NCBI GenBank assembly: GCA_022340285.1
Contig: JAJDOG010000097.1
Span: 1 to 64,000 of the forward strand
Direction: 5' to 3'
From: Betaproteobacteria bacterium
GTDB lineage: Bacteria > Pseudomonadota > Gammaproteobacteria > Burkholderiales > SG8-39
Length of the DNA: 64,000 nt
Made by a program: the position numbers and the translations under genes
Part shown: piece after piece, positions 1 to 9,898 of the stretch
Numbering within the stretch: position 1 is the first letter of the stretch
How the letters are laid out: each line of letters opens with the position of its first letter
Notes under the pieces: generated by a model
The model's input: the letters and a program-made list of their open reading frames with translations, nothing else
Database searches by the model: none
What the model was told of the DNA's origin: nothing

Positions 1-35
1 TGCGCGATTGCCCGTCACGCCACCGATTGTGCCCC

Positions 36-1055
36 TCATTGCTCGAGCAAGTTGCTGATCCGGTCGATGTAGTCCTTGAAGTTGATCTTGTCGCCGACGG
101 GATGGACCGCCGCTTCCTCGAGCAGCGCACGGAGCCGTTCCAGCCCGCCGGCAATCCACGCCGGCTTGGACTTGGACGAATACACGTTTCTCCGGAGCGT
201 GTCTATTTCGTCCTTGATCTCGTGCAGGATCGTATCGTCGCTCCGTGAGTCGTCGATGCGTTTCTTGAGGCCCTTCATGAGATCGAGCACCGCGTTAGTG
301 TCGAGATTCGCGTAACGCTCTCCACGCGGAGGGGGTTCGGCGCGCGCGGGCGGTGCAGCCCGCTCACGCGCGGGCGGATCGGCGCGTTCGCGAGCCGGCG
401 GTTCCGCCCTTGCGCGTGGCGGCGGCTCGACGTGCTCGCGCGCAGGCGGTTCCGATCGTCCTCGCGATGGCGGCTCCGAGCGCGCCGCCGGCACCGGATC
501 GACGCGGATCTCCTCCACCGGTTCATCTTCCACCGCCTTCGAAGGTTGTGGGCGTGCCGGTGCGGACCGCGCTGGCCTTTCCAGCTCATCCCTCGCAGGC
601 GCCGCGCGCGACAAGGTGCGGCCCGCGTCCGATTCTGTCTGACGTGGCGCGGGCTCCGCCCGAGACGACGCGCCGAATCCCGATTGCGAGGCTTCCCTCG
701 GTGCGGGTGCGGCGGCAAGCGAGTCCCGTTCTTCCACACCTTCGAAACGCCGCGCAGATACCGGGTATTTTCGGGCCGCCCGCGAGAGGACCGCTTCCTC
801 GAGATCGACATCGACCGTCTCCGCGAGACGCAGCGCGTAGAGAACGATATCTGCGATCGAGTCGGCCACCGCCTCCCGCTCCTGGGTCTTGCCGACTCGA
901 CGTGCCTGGTCCTCCGAGAGCCACTGCATCTTCGCAAGAAGCGCTCCCGCTTCGCCGGCTACGGCCATCGAGAGACTGCGCGGGCTGAAGAACGGGTCCC
1001 AGTTACGCTCGACGGCATGTGCGGCCAGTCTTGCCTGTATCGCCTTCACGTCCAT
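36..1055 (-). CDS. Degenerate MazG-like (RS21-C6 type) protein with Pro/Arg-rich linker and extra C-terminal domain
   Basis: 339 residues; last gene of the recCBD operon, 34 nt after recD, with an AGGGAG ribosome site. Residues 1-100 match small nucleotide pyrophosphohydrolases of the MazG/RS21-C6 type (all-helical, ending KYPV). Those enzymes bind Mg through an ExxE and an ExxD motif. Here they read EAGA (35-38) and SIAD (66-69), so one acid is lost from each. Residues about 110-245 are a low-complexity linker with repeated PPARE/PPRAR units, probably disordered. About 95 C-terminal residues form a charged helical segment (NLDTNAVLDLMKGL onwards) that I do not recognise. Enzyme activity is doubtful; a structural or regulatory role beside RecBCD is inference only. 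Confidence 0.75.
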   Translation of the reverse strand: MDVKAIQARLAAHAVERNWDPFFSPRSLSMAVAGEAGALLAKMQWLSEDQARRVGKTQEREAVADSIADIVLYALRLAETVDVDLEEAVLSRAARKYPVSARRFEGVEERDSLAAAPAPREASQSGFGASSRAEPAPRQTESDAGRTLSRAAPARDELERPARSAPARPQPSKAVEDEPVEEIRVDPVPAARSEPPSRGRSEPPAREHVEPPPRARAEPPARERADPPARERAAPPARAEPPPRGERYANLDTNAVLDLMKGLKKRIDDSRSDDTILHEIKDEIDTLRRNVYSSKSKPAWIAGGLERLRALLEEAAVHPVGDKINFKDYIDRISNLLEQ

Positions 1056-1089
1056 GAGTCACTCCCTGCGCGGGCGCGGTTGCGCGCGC

Positions 1090-2862
1090 TTATAGTGCCA
1101 GAGTCGCGCCCGGCTGGGGACACCGGATCCGTTCGCCCAGGGCGGAGTCCCGTTTCACACGTAGACCGATGGCGGTCTTCAGCACCTCCCGCGGCGCGAG
1201 CACGGCCACCCGCCGGCGTGCACGCGTGATCCCCGTATAGACGAGCTCGCGCGAGAGGACCGGCGCCGGCTCCGGCGGTAGCACGAGGATGACCGCGTCG
1301 AATTCCGATCCCTGGCTCTTGTGCACGGTCATCGCGTAGACCGTCTCGCACTCGGGCATGCGTGCCGGCGAGAAACGTCGAATCTCGCCGTCCGGCGCCT
1401 CGAACGCGACCGACGTCCCGCCCGGCGCCGCAGAATCCCGGATAACGACCCCGACATCGCCGTTTGCGAGACGCAAGGCGTAGTCGTTGCGTGTGACCAT
1501 CACCGCGCGCCCCGGATACCAGCGTTGATGAAGGACCGCCGGGTCGCGCGCCGCAAGCCGTCGTTCGACCACACGATTCAGTGCGTGCACCCCGAACGAG
1601 CCGTCGCGCACCGCCGCGAGCACGCGAAAGCGTGCGAGCTCGGCGAAACAGCGCTCGGCACTTGCGTCTGCGCGAACCGCCTCGAAGTATGGCGCGTATC
1701 CCGCGAACACCGCATCGCCGAGCGCCTCGGCCTCCGCGCTCTGCCACGTCACTTCATCACCGGCGTCCAGCGCCGCGACGGCCTCGTCGGCGTCCCCCGC
1801 ACGCACCGCGCGCGCGAGGCGGCCGATGCCGCTCGACGCGGGAAAGCGGTAGTTCCGTTCGAGCAGCACGATCGAGTCGGACAGCGGGGATGCGGGCTCC
1901 CCCGTCGGAACGGCCTGGCCGGTCAGACGGGTCAGTCGCGCGCCCATCGCCGGCGAAAAAGCCCCGGCTGCGCCGGCAATGCTTGCGAGCACTGCACCAG
2001 CCTCGACGGACGCAAGCTGATCGGGGTCACCCAGGAGGATGAGCTTTGCGTGCGGAGGAAGCGCGTCCACGAGCTTGGCGGCCAGCGCGAGATCGATCAT
2101 CGACGCCTCGTCGACGACCAGTACATCGAGCGGGAGCGGATTGACGGCGTGATACCGAGGAGTGCCCCCTGCCGCAAGCCCCAGCAGCCGATGCAATGTG
2201 ACGGCCTGACCCGCGATCGACGCCGCCTCCGGTTGCGCAGCCAGCGCAGCCTGGAGGCGCGCAGCAGCTTTGCCCGTGGGTGCGGCCAGGCCGATTGCAA
2301 GGCGCGCGTCGCCCGCGAGCGCGCTCAACACCGCCAGGACGCGCGCAACCGTTGCGGTCTTTCCGGTCCCCGGTCCGCCACACAACACGGCGAGGCGCCT
2401 CACACCGGCGACCGCAGCGGCGACCTTCTGCATATCCGGCGTGACGTCTTCGTCCGGAAAGAACCGATCGAGCACTCGCTTCAGTGCTGGCTCGTCGACA
2501 TTGTCGTCTCCCTCCGCGCCCCGCTCCAGCAGTGCCCGGGCGAGCGCGGTTTCGTAGTGCCAGTAGCGATGCAGATAGAGGCGGTGACCATCGAGGACCA
2601 GCGGCGCGAATCCACCCGGTTTCGCAACCAGCGGACTACTCTCCAGTTCGCTCTGCAGCGCGTTGAGCGAAGGGACTTCCACCGCGCCGTCGAGCACCTT
2701 TGTCCCGGCAACCGCCGCGAGATCGACGCAGACGTGACCCGCCGCGGTGGCATCCGCCGCCAGCGCCGCCGCCAGCCGCGCTACATCCCCGGCGTTCGGC
2801 ACGAGACCGCCGACGACTCTTGCGAACTCGGCCGGGAGCAGCGGCACGGTCTCGCGCTTCAC
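1090..2862 (-). CDS. recD: RecBCD exonuclease V, alpha subunit RecD
   Basis: About 590 residues, a normal RecD length. It is the 5'-3' superfamily 1 helicase subunit of RecBCD, which processes double-strand ends for recombination. Walker A (GGPGTGKT, about residues 162-169) is followed by the helicase motif VLVVDEASMIDL and the C-terminal motif YAMTVHKSQGSEFD. I chose a GTG start at 2862 because it overlaps the recB stop as GTGA and has a GGAGGAGGG ribosome site about 6 nt upstream. An ATG at 2904 is in frame but lies inside recB without such a site. Translationally coupled to recB. Confidence 0.93.
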   Translation of the reverse strand: MKRETVPLLPAEFARVVGGLVPNAGDVARLAAALAADATAAGHVCVDLAAVAGTKVLDGAVEVPSLNALQSELESSPLVAKPGGFAPLVLDGHRLYLHRYWHYETALARALLERGAEGDDNVDEPALKRVLDRFFPDEDVTPDMQKVAAAVAGVRRLAVLCGGPGTGKTATVARVLAVLSALAGDARLAIGLAAPTGKAAARLQAALAAQPEAASIAGQAVTLHRLLGLAAGGTPRYHAVNPLPLDVLVVDEASMIDLALAAKLVDALPPHAKLILLGDPDQLASVEAGAVLASIAGAAGAFSPAMGARLTRLTGQAVPTGEPASPLSDSIVLLERNYRFPASSGIGRLARAVRAGDADEAVAALDAGDEVTWQSAEAEALGDAVFAGYAPYFEAVRADASAERCFAELARFRVLAAVRDGSFGVHALNRVVERRLAARDPAVLHQRWYPGRAVMVTRNDYALRLANGDVGVVIRDSAAPGGTSVAFEAPDGEIRRFSPARMPECETVYAMTVHKSQGSEFDAVILVLPPEPAPVLSRELVYTGITRARRRVAVLAPREVLKTAIGLRVKRDSALGERIRCPQPGATLAL

Positions 2863-5800
2863 GCGCACCCTCCTCCGAGCAACGGCTCGTCCGGCGCGAG
2901 GCATGCATCGAGCGCCCCGACGAGCGAGGCGGCCGGGCGGGCGAAATACACCCCGAAAGACGCCCCGTGGGCCGGGCGCATCCCGCGTAGAAAGAGATAG
3001 TAGACCCCACCGAAATGACGCTCGTAGTCGTAGTCCGTGAGGCGAGTCGCGAGCAGTCGGTGCAGCGCAACCGTGTAAACGAGATACTGAAGATCGTAGA
3101 AAGCATCGGCCATCGCCGCCGCCAGCCGGTCCGGCGCGTAGTCCTCGATCGCGTCACCGAGCCAGTTCGACTTGTAGTCGGCGATGAAATAACGCCCGTT
3201 CCGCGCGAAGACCAGATCGATGAACCCACGCATGAAGCCGCGCGCAGGGGCCAGCACGAGCGATCCGATCGTCTCGGGAATGCGCGATCCGAACGCGCGC
3301 ATGGGCGCGAGAGCCGCGGCCAGGTCGCTTGCGGGTGCGCCCCGCACGGGATAGGTGAATTCGAGCTCGTCGACCCGATCTGCGCGCGTGAGGTCGCGCA
3401 GCGCGAAGCCACCTTTATCGAGCCGGGTGGCAAGCGCGTCGGCTACGACGCGGTTTGCCGCGTGCGCCCAGGATTCCTCGATGCCAGCTTGCGTCAGCTC
3501 GCGGCGCACGAGTACGTCGATGCGCCGATCGTCCGCGTGCGCGAAGTCGAGCGCTTCCAGAACCTTGTGCATGGCCGTTCCGAGACGAACACCGCGTGGC
3601 AAGCCGAACGCGTCCGTGCCTCCGGCCCGGCGGGGCGCGCTGGCGGCAACACGAATCGAATCGTAGTCCGGCACCTCGTCCTCGGTGCGCGCGACCAGCC
3701 CGCTGAAGCTCGATATCCGCCAGGCCGGCGCGACGCTCGCTTTGAACGTGCGCGCCACGAGCGCAACCGGTGGCGTCGCACCAGGCGCATCCGGCCTGTA
3801 AGCCGCGGCAGGCAGCTGCATCACCGCAAGCGCACCTTTCGCATCGGCGGCGAGTCGTCCGAGACGCGCGGCGATTGCATCATCGTCGATGGGCTTGAAG
3901 GCACGTTTCAACTCACCGACCGGATCCTTGCCCGGCAAGTCGGGCGCATGAAGCAGCCACGCCAGCGCGGAAGTCTCGGCGTCCTTCAGCGCGCCCCACG
4001 CGATCGTGCATCGATGTCGGGCCCGCGTGAGCGCGACATAGGCGAGCCGCAGATCTCCCGCAAGCTCTTCGGACGCGGCGATCTTGCGGTGGAGATCGAC
4101 CTCTGGTCCCCCCAGGTCGATCTCCGCACCGCCCGCTGCCCCGTGCGGATGAAAGACGACAGCGGGCTCGCGTCGCTGGTAGCCGTCCCACAGGAATGGG
4201 CAGTAGACGACCGCGTACTCGAGGCCCTTGGCCCGAAACACCGTCACGATGTTTACCAGGTCCTCGTCCGACTCGAGTCGTAGCTGCTCGGCGTCGGGAT
4301 CCGAGATCGGCGTCGCGCGCGCATGGGCCAGCACGCGCGCGAGCTGCGCAAGGTCCAACCCCTCGCTCTCGGCGCGACCGTGCAGGAGCTCGACGAGATG
4401 GGACATGTTCGTCATGCGGCGCTCGCCGTCGGCGTGCGCGAGCAACCGTGCGGCAATCCCTTCCCTGAGCGCCAGCTCGCGCCACATCCGCACGAATCCC
4501 TCGGATCGCGCGAGGTCGTGGTACTCACGAAAGCGCGCCACCCATCCCTCCCACTCCGCCCCGTCCGTAGCGAGCGCCGCCAGTTCGGCCACATCCATCC
4601 CGAAGGGCTCGGCGGCAAGCGCTGCGCGGAGCAGCGCCTCGCGCCCGGGCTCCGCGACGGCCCGCAGAATCCGTTCGAGATCCTCCGCCTCGTGCGATTG
4701 GTACACGCTGTCGGCGCCATAGGTCACGCTGGCGAAGCCCGCGCGCGCCAGCGACTCGCGTACGACGTCGCCGTCGGAATGCGTGCTCACGAGCACGGCG
4801 ATATCGCTCATCGCCAGCGGCCTCGCCTCGCGCCCGTCTTCCAGCCTCGCGAGCCCCGCGCGCGCGAGTGCGTGGAGCTCCGCGATGTCGGACGCGACGG
4901 CATCCGCGATTCGTCTGCGGATCGCGTCCTTCTTTTCCCCCGCTTCCTGCGTGACTTGCCACACGGTGAAGGGCTTCCGCGCGTCCTCGATCGCCAATCG
5001 CGCCCGCGACCGATCGGAGGGTGCAACCGGCAGGAACCTGATCTCGGGGATCAGGAAGGGGTTGGCGCCGTCGAACAACGCAGCCACCGCATTGAGCAGC
5101 GGCGGGTCCGAGCGCTGGTTCTCGGCCAGCGTATAGCGCTCTCGCGCGCGCGCCTGGAGGGCGAGATAGGCGAATACGTCGGCGCCGCGAAAGCCGTAGA
5201 TCGCCTGTTTCGGATCGCCAACGAAGTACAGCGGTTGACCCGACTTTCCCCAGATCCGCTGCAGCACCTCAGCCTGGATCGGATCCGTGTCCTGGAACTC
5301 ATCGATCAGCGCAGCTCTGTAGCGCGTGCGCAGCGCCTGCGCCAGCTCTTCCCCCGCTTCCCCGCGCAGCGCATCGCGCATGCCGACGAGGAGGTCGTCG
5401 TAGGATTGCAGCGCACGTTCGCGCTTGCGCCGCGTGACTTCTTCGCGACAGTACGCGAGAAACCGCACGAGCAGATTCGCGTTCGCCGCGCTGTTCGCGG
5501 CGGCCAGTTCGTCGAGCGAGGCGACCAGCTCTTCGACCTCCGAGAAGAACGGATGCTCGGGGACCGATCCTGCCTTGGTCTTGCCGTTCGCCAGCGCATC
5601 CGGGGTGAGCTTCCCCAGCTTGTCGGGCGGAGCATCGACCAGCTCCCCTGCAAAGTAGCGATCGCAGTCGGCCCACCATTCGGCCAATTCCCCGGGCGGA
5701 TAACTGTTGCCGCGCAGTCTCGCATTCGTCACCAAAGAGACGATCTCGCCGCGCGCTATGTCCCATTGCGTACGCGTGCGCGCGAATGCCGCGCGCACGC

Positions 5801-6464
5801 GCGCAAAAATCGACACGACATCCGGTGCGTGCGCGCCATCGATCACGCGGGCGTACGGCCGATCGAGCGCCGACCTCGCCCTGGCGAGCAGCCCCTCCGG
5901 ACCCTTCAGCTCGCGAAGGAGCGTCGCCGCGCGCTCCGGACCGACGCTCGCCATTTCCCGGCGCCAGAAGTCCTGGGCCGCCGATTCACGCAGCGTCGTC
6001 TCGTCGGCGAGGATCTCGGTATCGAACTTTCGCCCGCTTTCGAAGGCGTGGTCCGCGAGCGCGCGCTGGCAAAATCCGTGGATCGTGTAGACGGGCGCGA
6101 GGTCGAAGCTCGCGACGGCGAGATCGAGCTCGTTGCGCGCTTCGACGCGGCGTCCCGCCGTAGTCTCGAGCGCGTGCCGCACCCGCACATCGTCTGCGTG
6201 ACCCGTTTCGAACCCCTCCCGCGCCGCAAGCAGGAGGGCAAGAATGCGATCACGCAGTTCCGCCGTTGCCGCATTCGTGTACGTCACGACGAGAATGTCC
6301 TCGATCCGGCATCGCCCGCCTGCGGGCTGCTCCTCGAGCAGTAGCCTCAAAACGAGCGCCGCGATCGTCCAGGTCTTGCCGGTCCCCGCGCTTGCTTCAA
6401 CGAGCACGGGGCCGCCAAGGGGTGCGCGCGCGAAGTCGAGCGGTGGGCCCGCCGCTTCAGGCAT
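2859..6464 (-). CDS. recB: RecBCD exonuclease V, beta subunit RecB
   Basis: 1201 residues. RecB is the 3'-5' helicase and nuclease of the RecBCD complex. Walker A is EASAGTGKT (23-31), the UvrD-type motif LIDEFQDTDPIQ follows, and the C-terminal nuclease motif FIADYKSNWLG lies near residue 1095 with the catalytic Asp and Lys intact, so nuclease function is expected. The frame stays open up to 6701, but that part lies inside recC. The start at 6464 (MPEAAG) fits the family N-terminus and overlaps the recC stop by 8 nt, typical of coupled translation. Confidence 0.95.
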   Translation of the reverse strand: MPEAAGPPLDFARAPLGGPVLVEASAGTGKTWTIAALVLRLLLEEQPAGGRCRIEDILVVTYTNAATAELRDRILALLLAAREGFETGHADDVRVRHALETTAGRRVEARNELDLAVASFDLAPVYTIHGFCQRALADHAFESGRKFDTEILADETTLRESAAQDFWRREMASVGPERAATLLRELKGPEGLLARARSALDRPYARVIDGAHAPDVVSIFARVRAAFARTRTQWDIARGEIVSLVTNARLRGNSYPPGELAEWWADCDRYFAGELVDAPPDKLGKLTPDALANGKTKAGSVPEHPFFSEVEELVASLDELAAANSAANANLLVRFLAYCREEVTRRKRERALQSYDDLLVGMRDALRGEAGEELAQALRTRYRAALIDEFQDTDPIQAEVLQRIWGKSGQPLYFVGDPKQAIYGFRGADVFAYLALQARARERYTLAENQRSDPPLLNAVAALFDGANPFLIPEIRFLPVAPSDRSRARLAIEDARKPFTVWQVTQEAGEKKDAIRRRIADAVASDIAELHALARAGLARLEDGREARPLAMSDIAVLVSTHSDGDVVRESLARAGFASVTYGADSVYQSHEAEDLERILRAVAEPGREALLRAALAAEPFGMDVAELAALATDGAEWEGWVARFREYHDLARSEGFVRMWRELALREGIAARLLAHADGERRMTNMSHLVELLHGRAESEGLDLAQLARVLAHARATPISDPDAEQLRLESDEDLVNIVTVFRAKGLEYAVVYCPFLWDGYQRREPAVVFHPHGAAGGAEIDLGGPEVDLHRKIAASEELAGDLRLAYVALTRARHRCTIAWGALKDAETSALAWLLHAPDLPGKDPVGELKRAFKPIDDDAIAARLGRLAADAKGALAVMQLPAAAYRPDAPGATPPVALVARTFKASVAPAWRISSFSGLVARTEDEVPDYDSIRVAASAPRRAGGTDAFGLPRGVRLGTAMHKVLEALDFAHADDRRIDVLVRRELTQAGIEESWAHAANRVVADALATRLDKGGFALRDLTRADRVDELEFTYPVRGAPASDLAAALAPMRAFGSRIPETIGSLVLAPARGFMRGFIDLVFARNGRYFIADYKSNWLGDAIEDYAPDRLAAAMADAFYDLQYLVYTVALHRLLATRLTDYDYERHFGGVYYLFLRGMRPAHGASFGVYFARPAASLVGALDACLAPDEPLLGGGCA

Positions 6465-9400
6465 CGCGGTTCTCCGCGGCGAGCATTGGCGTGTATATCG
6501 CGCGTGCGTGTTCGGCAAAGCGGTCGTCGAGCGGATCGACGTCACGGAAGGCAAGGGAGAAATAGGCGTTGCTGTCGCGCTCCTTGATCCACCTTTCCTC
6601 GGCGGCGCGCCATGCCGCCTCTTCGCCTTTCGCGAGCCCCGTCGCGAACGCAAGCGCCGTCTCGGGAAAGAACGGCAACGGACCGGTCCCGCCTCGCACA
6701 TAGAGCTCGACCAGTGCGGTCAGCTGCGCCATCGGATGCTCGGGCGCACCGAAGAGGATCGTCTCCGTGCGCGTCAGAAGCCGGGTTCGCAGCGCCACGC
6801 CCGCGGGGGCGAGCGCGGCCAATGCGAGGTGTGCAACCCAGGCGCGCAGGCGATCCGCCGCGCGCAGCGTCCCGATGCGCCAGGCGATTTGGCCATCCGG
6901 CGTCAGATCGTGGAGCGTGACGGCAAACCGCATCGCAGGCATGGTGCCGGGAATCTCTAGGACCGCCTCGACCGGAGCGGTGAACGTCGCCTGCCCGAGC
7001 GCGTCGACGATGGGTTCGATGTCCGCCAGCCGCCGCGCGAGAGCGGCGTCGCCTGCCGCGCCGTCCGGCAGCATGCCCGCTGCGCGCAGAACGCTGTGAA
7101 CCTCGTCGGCATCGTGTCCCGCCCGGCGCAGGGAGAACGCTCGCTGGTCGGCCTCCCATCCCGCGAGTTGGACGAGCGAGAACGGCTCGGTGCCCTCCAG
7201 CGGACCTTCGGCCGCGTCGAGCCTCAGGCCGAGGCGCCGCTCGAAGAAATGCCTGGCGGGGTTCGCAAGGAAGCGCCCGAGCACCTCCATGGTGAGGATC
7301 GCAGCGGGCGATTCCGCTTCGGGCAGGGTACGCCCGGCGAAACGCGGCGGCGCGGGCGGCGGCTCACGTCGCGCGTACTCTGCTGCATAGGTGAAGAGTC
7401 TCGGATCGTCGCCACCGTAACGCCGGCTGAACGGCTGCAGCGGGTGCGCGATCGCGATGGCGCGCATCGCGTCTTCACGCCGTTCGGGCACAAAGGCTCG
7501 CTGGGCGACCTCGAGAAGCTCGGTCACGAGCGGCGACGGCGGAATCAACTTGTTGTCGCGCACGCTTCGCCCCGTGTAGCTCACGCATAGCGCTTCACGC
7601 GCCGCCAGGATCGCCTGCAGGAAGGCATAGCGATCCTCGTCCCGACGCCGCCGGTCGCCGGTCCGCATGAAGCGGGCGGCGAGATCGAAGATCGGCGGGT
7701 GCTCGTCGCGGGGAAAGGCCCCGTCGTTCAAGCCGACCAGACACACGATCCGAGCGGGGATGGGCCGCGAGGGACCCAGCGCCGCAAACGTCACGCCGCC
7801 CGCCAGGAACGCATTCGTCCGGGGAGCAACACCGAGCGCACCGTCAAGGTGCGCGCGAATCACCGCGAGTGGTACAGCGCCATCGAAACCGGCGTCTGCA
7901 GCATCGCGGGCCATGCGCTCGGCCGCCGTGCGGATCTCGATCGTTTCGGACGCTTCATCCTCGTCCGGCGCAATGAAATCTTCCAGAGTTTCCGCCAGCA
8001 CATCGCGCCACGCATCCACGGTGCGCTCCGCGCGCAGGGTCTCATCCAGGGCAAACACCCGTTCCGCAAACCGGGTGAGTCGCGCCGCCAGCAGCGCGTC
8101 GCCGCCCTCCACGCCGCCGACCGGAAGCGTTCCGGCAAAGAGTTGCGCCCCGTCACCCGCCATGGCGTAGCCGAGAAAGAGTCGCTCTAGCCCAGCGCGC
8201 CAACTATGCGCCCGCACGGGCGGCAGTCCGAGCCGCACGCGCGTCGCCTCATCGCGCCCCCAGCGAATGCCCGCCTGACGCACCCATGTGCGAAGCACCG
8301 GAAGATCTCCTCCACCGATGCCAAATCGACGCGCCACGGCGGGGTGTTCGAGCAGTGCGAGCACCTCCTCGGCCTCCAGCCTGCCGTCGGGCAATGCGAG
8401 CAATGCACGAAAGGCGCGTGGCGTCGCGGCTTCCGCCGATCGAGGGCGGTCCGCGATCGCGTAGGGAATGTGGCGCCCTTTCGGCGCGGTTCCGAACACC
8501 GCGTCGATGAATGGCGCGTATGCACCGATGTCGGCGACCAGTACCAGGATATCCGCCGGCCGCAAAGACGCATCCCCTGCGAGACGATCGAGCAGCTGGT
8601 CGTGCAGCACTTCGATCTCGCGCATCGCGCTGTGGCACACGTGCACGGCGAGCGAATGATCCGAAGGGTTCAGTTCGAGGAGCGGCGCACCCTCGTCGCC
8701 GCGTTCGCGCAACGCGAGGATGTCGGACTGGATCGCCACCAGCAGCGTGCCGGCGCTTTCGGCCGGGTCCCAGTACTCGCCCTCTGCGCCGCCGGGGTCC
8801 TCGACCACGGCGTTGATGAGCGCGCGACCATGACGGCCAAGCGACGCGAGCAGACGGTTACCCGTCTCGCGATGCGAGGCGTCCGGGCCGACCTCCGCGC
8901 GCGCGCGCGCGACGCGCCTTGGATCCTCGATGAGCGGCCAGTACTCGCGACATGGATTCACGATCCACAATCGCACCTCGCGATGCTGCGCGATCTCGCG
9001 GAAGAACTCGAGATGCGGAGGCGGCAACGCCTCGATGGCAAACAGATGTATGCGGCGCGGCAGGGCGGCGCGCGCCGCGGCACTCTCCCGGATGGCGTTC
9101 AGGAACCGCTCGCGCGGATCGGTCTGCGCCGCCTCGGGAAGCTCGGTCGCGATTTCGCGCCACAGTGCGGCCTGCCATGCCTCGTTGGCGCCGAGATGCT
9201 CGCTTCGCGCGGCGCTCCATGCGGCGATCCAGTCAGGCCTGTAGACGAGGTAGCGGTCGAACACTCCCGCCAGCCGCTCGGCGAGCTGGTATGCCTTCAG
9301 GACATCGCTGTCCGCGAGGTAACGTTCGATCGTCGAGAACTGCGGCTGCTCAACGATGCGCGCCAGCGCCGCAGCAACGCGCCACTTGAGCACCTCGGGC

Positions 9401-9657
9401 GCGAGCGGCGATTCGCGCGGCACATCGGGAACGAGTTGCGCAACGAGTTCCCACACGTAGCTCGCCGGAAACGGGAAGCGCAAGCCTGCCGCAACGCCGA
9501 GCCGATCGGCGAGCGTGAGCTTCAGCCATCGCCCCACGCCTTCGGATTGAACGACGATTGTCTCCGGCACGAGGGGCGGCAGCGGATCTCCGCGCAGCAG
9601 CTCGGCAAGCCGGTCGGCCAGAATTTCGGCGCGATTCGATTGAATGACGCTCAGCAT
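6457..9657 (-). CDS. recC: RecBCD exonuclease V, gamma subunit RecC
   Basis: 1066 residues, usual RecC length. The N-terminus MLSVIQSNRAEILADRL and the motifs VQSEGVGRWL and GDRRRRDEDRY are typical. RecC is the Chi-recognising scaffold whose helicase and nuclease folds are catalytically dead. First gene of the recC-recB-recD-mazG-like operon; this order differs from E. coli, where ptrA separates recC from recB. Ribosome site AGGGGC just upstream. A run of alternating CG near 8890 encodes Arg-Ala repeats and is only a compositional effect. Residues of the Chi-reading tunnel cannot be checked by eye. Confidence 0.94.
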   Translation of the reverse strand: MLSVIQSNRAEILADRLAELLRGDPLPPLVPETIVVQSEGVGRWLKLTLADRLGVAAGLRFPFPASYVWELVAQLVPDVPRESPLAPEVLKWRVAAALARIVEQPQFSTIERYLADSDVLKAYQLAERLAGVFDRYLVYRPDWIAAWSAARSEHLGANEAWQAALWREIATELPEAAQTDPRERFLNAIRESAAARAALPRRIHLFAIEALPPPHLEFFREIAQHREVRLWIVNPCREYWPLIEDPRRVARARAEVGPDASHRETGNRLLASLGRHGRALINAVVEDPGGAEGEYWDPAESAGTLLVAIQSDILALRERGDEGAPLLELNPSDHSLAVHVCHSAMREIEVLHDQLLDRLAGDASLRPADILVLVADIGAYAPFIDAVFGTAPKGRHIPYAIADRPRSAEAATPRAFRALLALPDGRLEAEEVLALLEHPAVARRFGIGGGDLPVLRTWVRQAGIRWGRDEATRVRLGLPPVRAHSWRAGLERLFLGYAMAGDGAQLFAGTLPVGGVEGGDALLAARLTRFAERVFALDETLRAERTVDAWRDVLAETLEDFIAPDEDEASETIEIRTAAERMARDAADAGFDGAVPLAVIRAHLDGALGVAPRTNAFLAGGVTFAALGPSRPIPARIVCLVGLNDGAFPRDEHPPIFDLAARFMRTGDRRRRDEDRYAFLQAILAAREALCVSYTGRSVRDNKLIPPSPLVTELLEVAQRAFVPERREDAMRAIAIAHPLQPFSRRYGGDDPRLFTYAAEYARREPPPAPPRFAGRTLPEAESPAAILTMEVLGRFLANPARHFFERRLGLRLDAAEGPLEGTEPFSLVQLAGWEADQRAFSLRRAGHDADEVHSVLRAAGMLPDGAAGDAALARRLADIEPIVDALGQATFTAPVEAVLEIPGTMPAMRFAVTLHDLTPDGQIAWRIGTLRAADRLRAWVAHLALAALAPAGVALRTRLLTRTETILFGAPEHPMAQLTALVELYVRGGTGPLPFFPETALAFATGLAKGEEAAWRAAEERWIKERDSNAYFSLAFRDVDPLDDRFAEHARAIYTPMLAAENRDA

Positions 9658-9712
9658 GCGCCCCTATTGTCGCAGGCGCACGGCGGCGTATACAGCCGCA
9701 AGGCGAAGGGAG

Positions 9713-9802
9713 TCAGTCTCCCAGCACCCACCAGAGGAAGAACACCGCCATCGGGATGAGCGCACTGACGTCGAAAAATTCGGAGAGCTCGGGTTGGACC
9801 AT
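9713..9802 (-). CDS. Predicted 29-residue single-pass membrane protein
   Basis: ATG at 9802, stop at 9713-9715. The product starts MVQPELSEFFDVSAL, continues as one hydrophobic stretch (IPMAVFFLWWVLG, about residues 16-28) and ends in Asp. A GGAG lies 9 nt before the ATG. It sits between the WYL regulator and recC, same strand, 55 nt before the recC start, so it may be the first gene of the rec operon. No family recognised. The balanced acidic head plus aromatic-rich membrane segment is unlike a random reading frame at this GC content, but conservation is untested. Confidence 0.5.
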   Translation of the reverse strand: MVQPELSEFFDVSALIPMAVFFLWWVLGD

Positions 9803-9898
9803 TGGGGACGCTCCGGCTGGTTTCGGGAGCGCCCATTCTCGACAGGCCGCTGGCTCAGCCGATGAGCCACCTCGCGCATCGCCGGCCGTGCGGCTGGC

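Noticed and set aside
1321-3000. 559-codon open frame on the plus strand
   Set aside because: Antisense to recD; shadow frame.
6465-6701. N-terminal extension of RecB to 6701
   Set aside because: Overlaps recC out of frame, is basic and unlike RecB; the family N-terminus starts at 6464.
8885-8920. Alternating CG run as possible Z-DNA or regulatory repeat
   Set aside because: Inside recC coding sequence, explained by Arg-Ala codons.
8206-9759. 517-codon open frame on the plus strand
   Set aside because: Antisense to recC, no ribosome site or recognisable domain.
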